This document shows, one piece after another, positions 40,920 to 53,245 of a DNA stretch of 64,000 bases. Source of the DNA: Amoebidium appalachense (lineage: Eukaryota > Ichthyosporea). The stretch spans positions 14,322,001-14,386,000 of the forward strand of contig CAVNZM010000003.1 of assembly GCA_963693365.1 (NCBI GenBank), read 5' to 3'. The position numbers and the translations under genes are program-made. Within the stretch, counting starts at the first letter, position 1; every line of letters starts with the position of its first letter. The notes under the pieces were generated by a model. It saw nothing but the letters and a program-made list of their open reading frames with translations, searched no databases and had not been told where the DNA came from.

Positions 40920-41557
40920 GGGGGGGGGGGCTCGGATCGGGGGGGGGGGGGGGGTTGGAAGGGGGGGGGGGGGGGGGAGCGCCTTGTTCAGCTTACCTCG
41001 GGTTTGCTCGCGAACGGGTAGTATGGGTCTTTCCGTAGCTCCTCCGTGAGTGCACTGACTTTTTGAATGTATGCCTTCTGCCCCTCAGGAACCCCCCGTA
41101 ATTTCCCTAAATTGGAATCGCTACCGGCCTCCACCACAAGCTGCATCTGCTGTCTCTTCAACAGTTTTTCCTTTAGGGCATGATACTCCTCCCCGTCCCT
41201 AAGGAAAGTGAGGTGGTGTGTGCAGCCTGGGAATGGGATATGATTGTGGTGCGCGTGGGGATCTTCCATTTCCGAGTCCTCGAGCTCCCCATGTGCCGCC
41301 CCCTCTGGTTCGTCCGGCTCCCAGGCATCCTCCTCGTTTTCTTCTCCACTAGTGTCCATAGGATCGTTCTCTGACTCAGGCGCCAGGTTCTCGGACCGTG
41401 CCGTACGCAGGCCACGTGTCAGCCTGTCCTCGCTCTCTTCGTTCGCACGATCGATTTCTGCTTGTGTATACCTATGCCTATGAACAAGGTGGCTAACCAT
41501 ACCGGCACGGTTTCGAAACGTATCTTGGCATAATGGGCATGGTATAGGACCCGGCAT
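34377..41557 (-). CDS. Plavaka-type transposase, 9 exons, 1043 residues
   Basis: Exons (minus): 41557-40997, 40693-40535, 40237-39873, 39536-39291, 38981-38477, 38312-38158, 37897-37693, 37251-36999, 35059-34377. All introns are GT-AG and phases match throughout; the sum is 3132 nt. The N-terminus has a C2H2 finger (CPLCQDTFRNRAGMVSHLVH, residues 7-26), then an acidic linker. Plavaka-like landmarks follow: YSDQTQLTQF and PVYVSLGNINKDVR (about 325-355), PRVSYYITDWPEGRKVTC (about 425-443), SPCHQCW, MHQADSGVYK (about 531), RFHGLRHFTG, LRTSKFHFGGHYADNYRLFG, and ESWERAHKYYCKIPYRSTNK. The C-terminal domain ends DVIDVESILGTFHCIPMY and LVNRFVNM. It would cut at the CACT ends through an RNase H-like DD(E/D) core; I infer D in SDQTQ and E in SWERAH as ligands. 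No disabling mutation is seen. Confidence 0.88.
35287..36850 (-). repeat. Tandem repeat of about 373 bp in transposase intron 8
   Basis: Four copies, with TAGTACCTATATGCTGCTATT or its one-base variant at about 35361, 35736, 36110 and 36483, each followed by CCAGGCCATTGGTTCGTGG and CACCCGCCGGGTGGG. Copies differ by few substitutions and by homopolymer length. They fill most of the 1.9-kb last intron. Confidence 0.95.
38010..38066 (-). repeat. Partial duplicate of transposase exon 7 start
   Basis: GTTTGCACAGGATACATACAA (minus, shown in part) copies the start of exon 7 (GTTTGCCCAGGATGCATACG) including the upstream acceptor region. It lies within intron 6 and is followed by poly-A/poly-C DNA. 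It looks like a decayed local duplication, not a used exon. Confidence 0.6.
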
Positions 41558-42972
41558 TTTGACGCGCTTTACCGCACATCACGTGCATACACAAAGTTTA
41601 TCAAAACAGTGTATATACATATATATTTTATAGTACAGATAGATCTCTCGTGTGCGTCCAGCTGGGATGTGGATGGGTTGTGTTGATCATGATGTCCCTT
41701 GCCTGATGTCGTGGAGTCCGCGTTGACCCCCGGGTGGTGTTTCCTACAACATGAAGATGTCCAATAATCCTAATCGTGGTGATTGGACATTTATCACGTA
41801 CTCGGATAGTTCCAATGCGGCGATTGGTCTGCTATGGCATAAACTCTATCATGTTGCGTTGCTTCGTCCAACACTGATGCTACTAGGTGCGCATGCCCAT
41901 ATTTCATTGACATAAAAAATAACAAACTTAAAAGTAAATATACAAGCTGAATGTGTTATTAGAACAACCGTGGAGATTTCAACGACCTGTATGTTGTTTG
42001 GTTTGCGTGCGTTGCAAATATGATTGGTGATCTGTCATGCATACATGTGGCCACTCTAGGCAGCGCGCGCACTTCGTAAACATGGGAATCCACTGGCATA
42101 GCCTACCTAATCGTTCGGTCCTTATATAAGTGTCAATAAATGTGGACAGTGTAAAAAATACAAAAAAACAATAAAAAATGCAGAAGAGTTCAACTATTAA
42201 TATTCCAATAGTATCATATTAATTGCTCATTCTCCCTGCGGCCACTCGATAAGCTCAATGTCAGGTCCACACCTTCCCATCCGATAGACCCACATACCTG
42301 AGCGCGGCAGGGAAAACAGGTGCAAGTCAAAAGTTGGTTATTTTCTTTCGTAATGGACGTTAGAAATTACTAGAAAATTTGCACTGTAAATTGTCTGGTA
42401 ATTTAATATTTATGTTCATTTCATTGATCTCTTATGCTGAGTTTTCCACGTCTGCTTCTTATAACTTCTGCCTCAGCGCGAGTTAAAACAGGAAAGACGG
42501 ATGGTGATCCCCACATACAACGTACTGTAATAGTGGAATTATGGGTGCTGACAAATTTCAAGCGGATAAAAGATGTCGTCGACACAAAGCAAGAAAAAAA
42601 ATGCCTCTACTAAGGCTTTTTATAAACACTTAAAATGTGAGAATATCGGGTTTCTGCAGAATGTTTTGCTGTAATTGTATTGTCATTTTATGGCCAAGAA
42701 GTCTTGATGACCAGGGTCCAACCTCAGCAAATTGCAGGAGGTGTGGGGGGAAAACATATCATATGTTTTCGCCGTCTGTGATTGGGTTACGCGTTTGATT
42801 GGCTTCAGCTTATGCGATGATCAACCAATTAAAAATTTTTCATGGGCATAGGATTGCAATCCATTTCCCAACCGGAACTGCAACAGAAACCCCACATAAC
42901 ACATCTTTGTGGTCCATATGACGACATATCGTCATCGCTCTGTCTCGCGCTTACGCCTTCCACGTCTCCACC
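41558..42972. promoter_or_regulatory. Divergent intergenic region (likely bidirectional promoter)
   Basis: The transposase reads left and the 599-residue gene reads right from this 1.4-kb gap. It is AT-rich, with TATATATTTTATAG-type sequences about 50-80 bp from the transposase ATG (41618-41633) and CCTTATATAAG at 42120-42130. No gene is seen. Confidence 0.45.
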
Positions 42973-45889
42973 ATGCCAAAGACCGCGAAAATGGGCGCCA
43001 CAACGACCAAGCTTCCCAAGCGCAAAAAGGTTGAGACGCCGTTCGACGACTCGATCTGCAGCGAGCCCGTGGCCGCCAGCAAGGGCGGCAAGGGCGGCAA
43101 GGGCGGCAAGGATAGCAAGGCCGGGGGTAGGGGCAGGGAGAATCCCAGCAAGGCTGAAAGCCCTACTGGGCAGTCAGTCGGCATTCTCCTCAAAGGCATC
43201 ACCTCAGTTACGGCCCCGGCCGCCCTCGCCATGCTGCAGCCGAAGAGGAAAGGTGGGTTGTGTTTGTGTTTTACACCCCCTGCTGCATAAATAGTCGTTA
43301 CGCGTGTGCTCGTTGTCAGTTTCACCTAGGCTTTCTCACTGTAACATCAAAAACTTTTAAAATCTTCAAACATAAAAACAACATTGCGCTTCGTCTTTCA
43401 TGGATAGGGAAAAGGCTTTAAAGGCACTTCGTGCCCTGCACAGTGCTGAAGAGAAACGGGAGGGCTGTTGTTTATTAGAGGGGTTTGCACCTCCTGTTCC
43501 TTTTCGTGATGCGATGGAACAGTTTTCGACCAAAGAGATAAAAGAGCAAGCGTGTAGGCAAACAGTAACTCGCGTGTCCGAGTCATGGTGCGAGATAAGC
43601 CGGGAGCCTGTCAGCGTGGACCTTTCCAAGTGTCAAACGTTGCCTCAAGATGTTAGTGGTTTGGGTGAAATGAGCAGTGAGCAGATAGCGCAGTTGTTTG
43701 AGGAAAACCTCGAAGGTGTTGGTGGTGTCTATGCATCCGATGTCGAGGTGGATGGTGATCAAATATTCGACGAACGCGTTTTCAATGTAACTGCAATCAG
43801 TGACTTCACGCCGTTGGGAAGAAATCATTTCGGGGAAACAATGCCAGGAATCAATGTTGCCATGTTGTACGTGCAGTTGTCTGTCTTGGGTTTAACAGTG
43901 TTTGGTGCACACATTGAAGATGCCGCGCTGGCCTCAGCAAGCCTTCTTTTGTGGGGCATTAAGGTGTGGTTTATCCACCCTCCCTCCCAGTACAAACGGC
44001 TCTTACAGCTGGCCCGCAACGAATTGCCAGGCTCGTGCAGAAACCCACTTCAGCACAAAAATTATATCCCTCGGTCTCCGCGTTACCTTGCATCCATAGG
44101 GTTGGCACCTGTCATAGTCGTACAGCGCGCCGGCGACTTGGTACAAACCACACCTGGAGCGCTTCACTATGGCTTTCAGGTTGGCCCGAACATTGCGCTA
44201 GCAGTGAACACCGCAACTTTTCTCTGGATCGACCAGCTTGCGCTGTATCCCACGTGCGAGTGTCGGGAACACTTCTTGCCTAGTGTGGAGAACATGATAG
44301 CGGGATTCCAGTCAGTTACACAGGAAAACATACCCGTTGCTATTGGTCAAACCCCCCCCCCCCCCCCCCCCCGCACTCACCCACCCACACTCCCCGTTGT
44401 ATTTGTACTTTTGTTCTGTTGACTGCATTCAACCCTCCCCCCCCCCCCCCCCCCCTCCCCCTCCGTTTATATACTCTCCCTTCACCCACTCCACTCTTTT
44501 TAAACACACCTGCTGCTAGTGTGGTTTACTCGCTCCCCCCACTCGCCTGTCCACGTCAACTAGTTCTTTTGTGTTTTCGAAACCTCCGCATTCACCCACG
44601 ATATGTTGATGGGGATATCCATACGATAGATCATTTTTGGCGTAGAAATGGTTGGGAAAGGGGGGGATTCGGTGGTGTTTTGGGTCATATGATGACCTCC
44701 AATAGTTATCTGGATCATGCCGGAAAATACTATCTGTTGCCAGGGTTGCCCTGTTTCCGCACTTCTGTTAGTTTTCTACGATTCCAACAATTGTACTAAC
44801 ATTAGTCCTACTATTCTTCAGTCACAGAAGTCCAGGAAGATGACGAGAACAACTTCAACGACGAGGATGAATGCCCCTACAACCGCGAGGATCAGCTCGA
44901 GGTCCTTTTTTACACACTGGTGTTGTCGGGCAAGCACCCAACCTACACCTCCCAGAGGATGCGAAAGCTCATCCGCTCCTACAGTCGCGCCGCCATGAGG
45001 GAGCAGTTGCGCGCCCTCCTGGGCAAGGAGGCGAGACTGCCAGTGCTTGATGATCCAGAGCCGCCTCCGTCTCCATCTGGGCCTGGGCTGGGCCGCACCC
45101 CTACCACCCCTTCCCGTCGCCCAACCCCCTCCCCCTCCAAGAAACGCCCCGAGACATTATCCTTTCAGGAGACCACCCAGTTCCTGGTAGGCAACCTATC
45201 CCTCCCTTGGTTTCGTTTTGATTTTGTTTCTCTTACCTATTGTAGTAGTTATGTTTCAAACAACCCTCCCCCCACCAATCTCTGTGATCAAAGCTCATCC
45301 TTGTGGAGGAATTGTTGCCATCCCACCACCTCATGCTGCCACCTCCTAATGCATTCATCCCCCCCTACCCGCACTAAACCCATCCCTACTACATCCACAC
45401 CCTTATTCTGTCTAAGTGGATAAACTGAAGGAACTATTCAAACTTGGTCATTTCAAAGCAACTGCTACAGCACGTTTCCAGCATGGAGGATTTATAGCTC
45501 CATCAAGATTTATTCACATCGTCATTCTTGTTTTCTAACATTTTCCATCACCGTCAGAATGACTATGTGGAAAAGTCCTCCAAGACCCACAACATCTACC
45601 AGCACCTTGTGCTGGAGTCACCCCAGATCAACAACGCCCACGATGGGGACCTGGCTGGAAAGTTCGTTGAGGTTCTTCAGAAAGTCGAGACGTCAAGCGC
45701 GAAGCTGAATCAGGAGGCCGTGGCCAAGTGGGTCCACATCATCCGCAACTGTGTGCGTAGCGATCCCGCACAGAAGTATATCTCCAAAATCCGCACGGGC
45801 ATCACCTCCATCAAGTCCAATGTCCACCAGCACGTCCGCAACTTCCTGAGGACTGGGTACGTTGTACCTGGGACCAATCTCGATGTATC

Positions 45890-45923
<34 letters not shown>

Positions 45924-48900
45924 CGCGTCCCCCCGCCTCCGTACTCAACGGACTCCTTCTATGACAATGGGCTTAACTCTTCTCACACGCATCCTAGCAC
46001 ACAGGTTACTTTGTTCTAATCTACTTGTATGCCATTAACGTCATTTGTACAGGGATGGAGATATGTAGCTGTTTTGTTCTAATCTACTTGTATGCCATTA
46101 ACGTCATTTGTACAGGGATGGAGATATGTAGCTGTTTCAAGTAGTAATGTAGTAATAATACTTTCTTTTCATTGTATTTATATAATATTTTATTGACAGT
46201 CTTCTGTAATACACAATCATGGACTAACCCCCCCCCCCCCTCCTCCCCCCCCCCCACAACGCCACCGCCACCTGCTTCACCACCACTCGCTTCTGTTTCC
46301 TTTCTTTTGCTGCATTCAAACACACATTCACAGCTGGTCGCCTACGCCCCAACTGCCGATGAGCGACCAGCGCTGTGGCTGGCCCTCCTGGATGAGGTCA
46401 AGCTGAATGGCCAGCCGTGCGGCCGCGTGTACTCTGTCGACCCTGAAACGGGCAACCCGTTCGGGTACCAGCCGTTTTCCCGCCTGTTCAGCAGCATCTC
46501 ATTGAAGGCTGTGCGGCTTGTCCTTGGCAACAAGACTGCCTTGGTATGTAATGTCCCCAACAAATCACTTTCAACACATTCTGAGTCTAGACTACATCAA
46601 AGGACCCCCCCCCCCCCCCCCCCCCCCCTTCCCTCCTGCCCACCACCCACTCACACATACTCGCTCTTCAACCAACACACGTGTGTACACACACATACAC
46701 ACACACACACTCCCTTTCACCCTTCCACGTTCTCCTCTGATCACCGGTTTAACTTCCCAAATAACTTGCTTTCATCGTATATATTTACTTGCATAACGCT
46801 TTCTTTCCCCCCCCCCCCCTGTTGGACATTGTGTTCATAGAAGCTAGTTCTAGTGCACGTTGTTCCTTCTGTAAGTCAGAAATGATTGCATCTTGTGAGG
46901 CCAACCTCTGCTCCAGTAGTTGGACTAGTTGCTGCAACTGTAAGTTGTCAGACATAGTGTCGTGTATGATGGGTAACTAGTCTATGTGTTTTGTGCACTG
47001 GAAACGACAGTAGAAAAGTGTAAATCAAACGTTCTGCTTCCCATGTTTGTGACATGGGAGGCACTGCTTTATATAGTCGTTGGCCACCTCATGGTGGCCT
47101 CGTGTGCACCCTGGTGGTGGGCCATGTACAGCATGGCCGAAAAGAGAGCACAATGAAAACAAGTCGTTAAAGATATAAAAGTTAACTGTGCACGTTGAGT
47201 GGCTAGTTAACTTGCACTAAAGCACACAAATAAACGTGTTTAACACACCAATTGCAGTTAAACGTAAATCTTGCTTCACACAACTAAAAATATTCTGAGA
47301 ATATCCGGGAATAAAGCACACTACCACTCTAAGAATAGAATCCTGTGGCAAATATAGACATGACATCATCTGAACCGGGAATATTAATTAATGAGCACAA
47401 TTAGCACGTTGCTAGTGAAGCTCGTCATTGGTACAGTTTTGGCTCAAACATATAACTACCATATATGAATATGACCGTAAACAAAAGCTCTATGCACTCG
47501 AGTGAGTGTTGAAACAGTTATTCAATTGCTCAGAAACTTTCTCTAACAGACATTGCTAGCCGGGAGTACCAGTGTACTCCAACACCCCTACTCAATTGGA
47601 TAATTGTGGTATGAATTAATGCAACTGAGCTCGAGTGCTTCAGGTGCACAAAATACAGACAATAAAGATTCCCCTACTCAATTTTAGTATGGTACACGTA
47701 GTTGCACAGTCGGATGCAACTCTCTCCCCCCCCCTGAAGTATGAGGGCGCAGTTGGTTGATGACGGGTGCTCAGCACATGTTGAGCATCCCCACGGCCTT
47801 GGTGAAGAAAGAGGCAGACAGGGCCTTGGTGAACATGTCGGCCTTGTTGTCAGCAGAAGCCACCGGGACCACAGTGATGTTGCCCAGCAGGTGATGTTCC
47901 TTGACGGAGCAGTAGCGGACGTCGATGTGCTTGGTCTTGGGCTTAACCCCCAGGGTGTCCAGCAGGGCCCGGGCAGACTCATTGTCCCCATGGATGGGCA
48001 CCGGGGTGGGCTCATTGATAGGATTAAGGCCCAGGTCGTCCATCACATAGTTGAGCCATAGGGCCTCGTTCGTAGCAGCAGACATGGCCACAAATTCAGC
48101 CTCAGTGGAGCTGTGGGTGGTGATGGACTGGAGCCGAGACACCCAGGACACAGGGGAGGAGTTTATGAAGAAGACATAGCCCGTGGTGGAGCGCCGGGTG
48201 TCGCGGTCCTCGGCGTAGTCGGAGTCGGAGTAGCCAACAAGGTTGGGGGGGCCGGGACGGTAGACAATACCCAGGTCGATGGTGGCCAGCAGGTAGCTTA
48301 CAACTCTGGTAGCCATAGTCCAGTGGGTGACGGTGGGCGCATGAATGTGTCGAGTAAGGACTCCCAGAGCCTGGGAAATGTCGGGGCGGGTGGTACGCGC
48401 AATCCACAGCAGGGCACCGACCAGGCTGGCATAGTCCTCCTTCTTGCTGTAGGCTGGGGTCTTGTTGCTTTCACTGGCCTGGCCCGGGACGATGGGGGTC
48501 TTGGTGCCGGACATGTGGGTGAGACGAAAACGGGCAGCCAAGTCGATGATGTGTTGACGATGGCCCAGACGCAGAGACCCGTCCTCCAGCCAGGTAAGAG
48601 TGTGCCCGATGAGCAGGGTAGGACGACCCAGGTCCTTGGCAGAGAAACGAGCATCCAGCTTGGTGAAAAAATCGTCGATGAGCGCATCAGTGGCGGCCGT
48701 CACGGTGAAGTCATCCACGTAGGCAGCAAGGGCAATAAATGTTGGGGTCCCGGCATTCTTGATGAACAGGCACGGGTCAGCAGCACTCACAATGAAGCCT
48801 TGGTCGAGGAGATGGTCACGGAGGGCCTCATACCACTGGCGCGGTGCCTGTTTTAGGCCGTAGAGCGCCTTGTGGAGCAAGCCGACAGCATGGGGGGCCG

Positions 48901-51900
48901 AGGGGTTGACGAAGCCAGGGGGCTGCTCAATGTAGATGGTCTCGTTGACGGTGCCGTTGAGGAATGCTGTGTTGACGTCGATGTGGCGCAGAGGCAGACC
49001 TTGGGCCACGGAGGTAGCCAAAACCAGCCGGATGGTAGCCAGCGCAGCCACAGGTGACTCGGTGACGAAATAGTCCTGGCCAGGCTGCTGGTAGTTGCCC
49101 CGGGCCACAAGCCGGGCCTTGAAAGCAGTGACGTTGCCGACGTTGTCCTGCTTGACCGTAAAGACCCAGCCGACCGGAATGACAGTGGAGCCATCCTCTG
49201 GACGGGGCACAAGGGTGAAGGTGCCGTTGTCTTCCAGGGCCTTGAGCTCACGGTGTGCAGCCTCCTCCCATTTCAGACGCTGGGGACTCTTGAGTGCAGC
49301 CCGGACAGTCTTGGGGACAACAATGGTGGAAGCCTTGATGGGTGTTGATGCAGGAGCCGTAGCCTGGGGGGCAAGGGGGGCCGTAGCAGCAGCCACGTTG
49401 GCAGTCGGGCCTCGACGTTGGTCGTTGTACACAGCGCCACTACGGGTCGTCCGGGGGAGCCGATGTGCAGGCTCGGGCAGGATCGGAATGTCCAATTGAT
49501 CACTCGGCGCTGTCCCATTGGCTGACAGACGAGACGAATCAGATTGCTGATCATTCCGGACGATGTGATTGGCTGGCTGATTTGACGAATCAGATGACTC
49601 CAAAAAATGATGAATTGCCGGTGCGGTCGACCAATCAGATGGGACATCACGGAGGGGGTGCAGAATAGCAGCCTCGTCGAACTGCACGTCACGGCTGACG
49701 GTCATCTTGTGTGCTGCTGGAATCCAGACCTTGTAGCCCTTGATGTTAGGAGGGTAGCCCACGAAGATGCCCTTGACGGCACGAGGCGCCAGTTTCGGTG
49801 TATCCTGTTGATGGACGTAGCAGGGAGAGCCCCAGACACGGAGCCGGCTGTAGTCGGGAGGAATGCCGGTCCACAGCAGGGCGGGAGACGATTGGCTGCC
49901 GGTGGCTCGCGACGGGAGCATGTTGCGTATAAAAGCCGCGGTCACAGCTGCCTCGGCCCAGAATCCCACCGGAAGGCCGGACTGCTGCAGGAGTGCCCGA
50001 ACCATGTCGAGGAGGGTCCGGTTCAGTCGTTCGGCAGTCCCATTCTGTTGAGGAGAGCCGGTGGTAGTGATCTGATGGCGAATGCCATGCTCACGGTTGT
50101 AGTCCCCGAAGGCCGTGCCCATGTACTCGCCCCCCCGTCGGACTGAAACACCTGCATGGGAACACCGTGTTGGGTAACCGCCGCCTTGTGGTACGTCACA
50201 TATGCAGCCAGTGTGTCCGACTTCTTGACGAGGGGCACGGCCGTGGTGTGGCCGGTGAATTCGTCGTGGAACGTCGCCAAGTACTGAGCACCACCGATCG
50301 CGGGAGGGAAGGGGCCGCTGATGTCGCTGTGAACCTTGGCTAGGACCCGGGGAGCTTGGCTAGTTGATTCGGAGAAGGCAACACGGTGGGCTTTGCCGAG
50401 GGCACAGGGCTCACACACACCCGGAGACTTGGCACCGCCACCCACCAACAGGCCTGCAGACTTGATGACCGAGCGTACAGCGTCAATGCCAGCATGGCCC
50501 AGACGGTAGTGCCACGTGTTGAGGTCGGCAGTAACCTTGAGGATACGCGGAGCAGTGGTGGTTTGGGCGTCCGGGGTTGTGTCCGCGCGCAGAAGAGACA
50601 CCGCCATGTGGTACAGCTTGGTGCCGACAGCCGAGCCGGTGGCCAGAATTTGATCGCCGTAGCACAACTTAACGCCGCCGCGGGTGTCAAAGCGGGGTAA
50701 AACACCGTTGGTAGTTGCCGTGAACACACTGATGAGAGTGTCGGGGATGGAGGGCACGTAGAGTACATCCGTCAGCTGATGCACCGCAGTAACGCCGTCG
50801 ATGGTGCTGGAAAAGAACACGTCGCCCACCCCAAGCACTGCACATGCACCCTTGTCGGCTACTTGGACCGTGGAGTAAGGCGCCGCACGCATGTTGATGA
50901 ACACATCGGGCCGGGGGCACACATGGTCAGTGGCTCCAGAGTCGAGGAGCACCTTGTTGGTGCCACAGTCGTTGCTAGACATGAGGAAAGCCCGGGGAGC
51001 GGCAGCCCCCCTTGCACTGTGCCGTAGTGTGGGTAGTAGAGGCAGGGTGGTTGATGCAGGACCCAGGCGGGAGGGGACCACCCTTAGGTTTGCGGCCGTT
51101 GGCACGGTTGCCCCCCTTGCACATGGCGGTAGTGTGACTGGTAGACAGTGGGTGGTTGACGCAGGAACCCTTGGGGTAGGTGCTGGCACGGTTGTTGCCA
51201 GAGTTGCTGTGTTGGCCGTTGCCGTTGGGGCACTGAGACTTGATGTGGCCTGGTTTGCCGCAGCCGTGGCAGATGACAGGTTGAGGAGCCCGTGTGGTGA
51301 AGGCGGCCGGCCCGGAGCTGGTAGTCACACGTGCACGTGAGTGGCTGGTCTCATATGCCCGTAGCTGTTGGAGGAGGCCCATCACGGTAGGCTTGGGTGT
51401 CATCTTGTAGGCAATTACAGGCATTTCGTAGTAAGGCACCTTGCCGAGGTCGTTGGTGAGCTTGGTCAGCACTTGAGCATCACCAATTTGTGTGCCGTAA
51501 TCGGCCAGGCGCCGCACGTAGCCGCGGAGTTTCATGGCGTATTTCGTCGCGGTGTCCGTAGGTTCAGGCGTAGAATTCATGTACAGCCCGATAAGGTCGT
51601 ACTGATTGGCCTCAGATTGCTCCAGGTAGTGGGCAGATAGGGCCGACCATATCTCCGCAGGTGTGGTGGTGCGTGTTAACCCTAGGATACAACGCACGTC
51701 AACCGAGAGTGCTTGCCACAGGTAGGAACGGGCAGTGTCGACCTGTTCACGGGTAGCCGGGTGCTCCGTACTGGGCGCGATGGTGTGGAGAAGACCAGCA
51801 CCAGAAAGCTGGACATACATGGTTTCGGCCCATGTGTGGTAGTCCGTGCCTGAATCATTATCAATGCCAGTGAAGAGAGGGATGTCGACCTTGAACTTGA

Positions 51901-52694
51901 TGGAATCATTACGTGAGGGGCCCATAACCCTGTTGGACATTGTGTTCATAGAAGCTAGTTCTAGTGCACGTTGTTCCTTCTGTAAGTCAGAAATGATTGC
52001 ATCTTGTGAGGCCAACCTCTGCTCCAGTAGTTGGACTAGTTGCTGCAACTGTAAGTTGTCAGACATAGTGTCGTGTATGATGGGTAACTAGTCTATGTGT
52101 TTTGTGCACTGGAAACGACAGTAGAAAAGTGTAAATCAAACGTTCTGCTTCCCATGTTTGTGACATGGGAGGCACTGCTTTATATAGTCGTTGGCCACCT
52201 CATGGTGGCCTCGTGTGCACCCTGGTGGTGGGCCATGTACAGCATGGCCGAAAAGAGAGCACAATGAAAACAAGTCGTTAAAGATATAAAAGTTAACTGT
52301 GCACGTTGAGTGGCTAGTTAACTTGCACTAAAGCACACAAATAAACGTGTTTAACACACCAATTGCAGTTAAACGTAAATCTTGCTTCACACAACTAAAA
52401 ATATTCTGAGAATATCCGGGAATAAAGCACACTACCACTCTAAGAATAGAATCCTGTGGCAAATATAGACATGACATCATCTGAACCGGGAATATTAATT
52501 AATGAGCACAATTAGCACGTTGCTAGTGAAGCTCGTCATTGGTACAGTTTTGGCTCAAACATATAACTACCATATATGAATATGACCGTAAACAAAAGCT
52601 CTATGCACTCGAGTGAGTGTTGAAACAGTTATTCAATTGCTCAGAAACTTTCTCTAACAGACATTGCTAGCCGGGAGTACCAGTGTACTCCAAC

Positions 52695-52727
<33 letters not shown>

Positions 52728-53207
52728 CTCCCCTCCACCATGAACATTCCACGAATCGAATCGAAAAAAAATTGATGCATATTCCTAGGTCTGCAAATGC
52801 TTGGAATATTTCAAGAATAAAGACAGTTTTAAGCATCATCATAGAGAATTACGGTCACATTCTTACATCATGAAGGGCCATAATGTTGTCGTCATATGAT
52901 CCTAATGACATCCATTGGATGTCAGTAAGACCATATGACGACAACATTATCTGTCTCTTCTCTTCTCTTCCTTATGTGTATTCCTTCCGAACTTTACCTC
53001 TTTTGAAAACAGATCACTAAAAAAGCACTGGGCAGGATATCGCCAGAGACCACAGGGCATTCTTCCGGCTGGTCGTCAACTGCTTCGAGGTGTCGCTGCG
53101 AGACCCCAACCAACACAAGCTCATCAACAAGTGGACCCCCGTGAAATTCGAATGTGACGACCCCAACTATGACGGTGCTGTGGCCGAAGGCAACATCAAG
53201 TTGGTGG

Positions 53208-53245
<38 letters not shown>

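Larger units (their letters stand above)
46820..52695 (-). mobile_element. Full-length copia element with partial tandem copy
   Basis: LTRs of exactly 600 bp at 52096-52695 (5') and 46985-47584 (3'), starting TGTTGGAGTACACTGG and ending ...AAAACACA on the minus strand. A PPT-like GAGTAGGGG precedes the 3' LTR. After the 3' LTR, 165 bp of leader plus Gag start (46984-46820) is repeated from 52095-51931, so a second copy sharing this LTR began here and is truncated. It sits in poly-C within intron 5 of the 599-residue gene. Confidence 0.93.
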
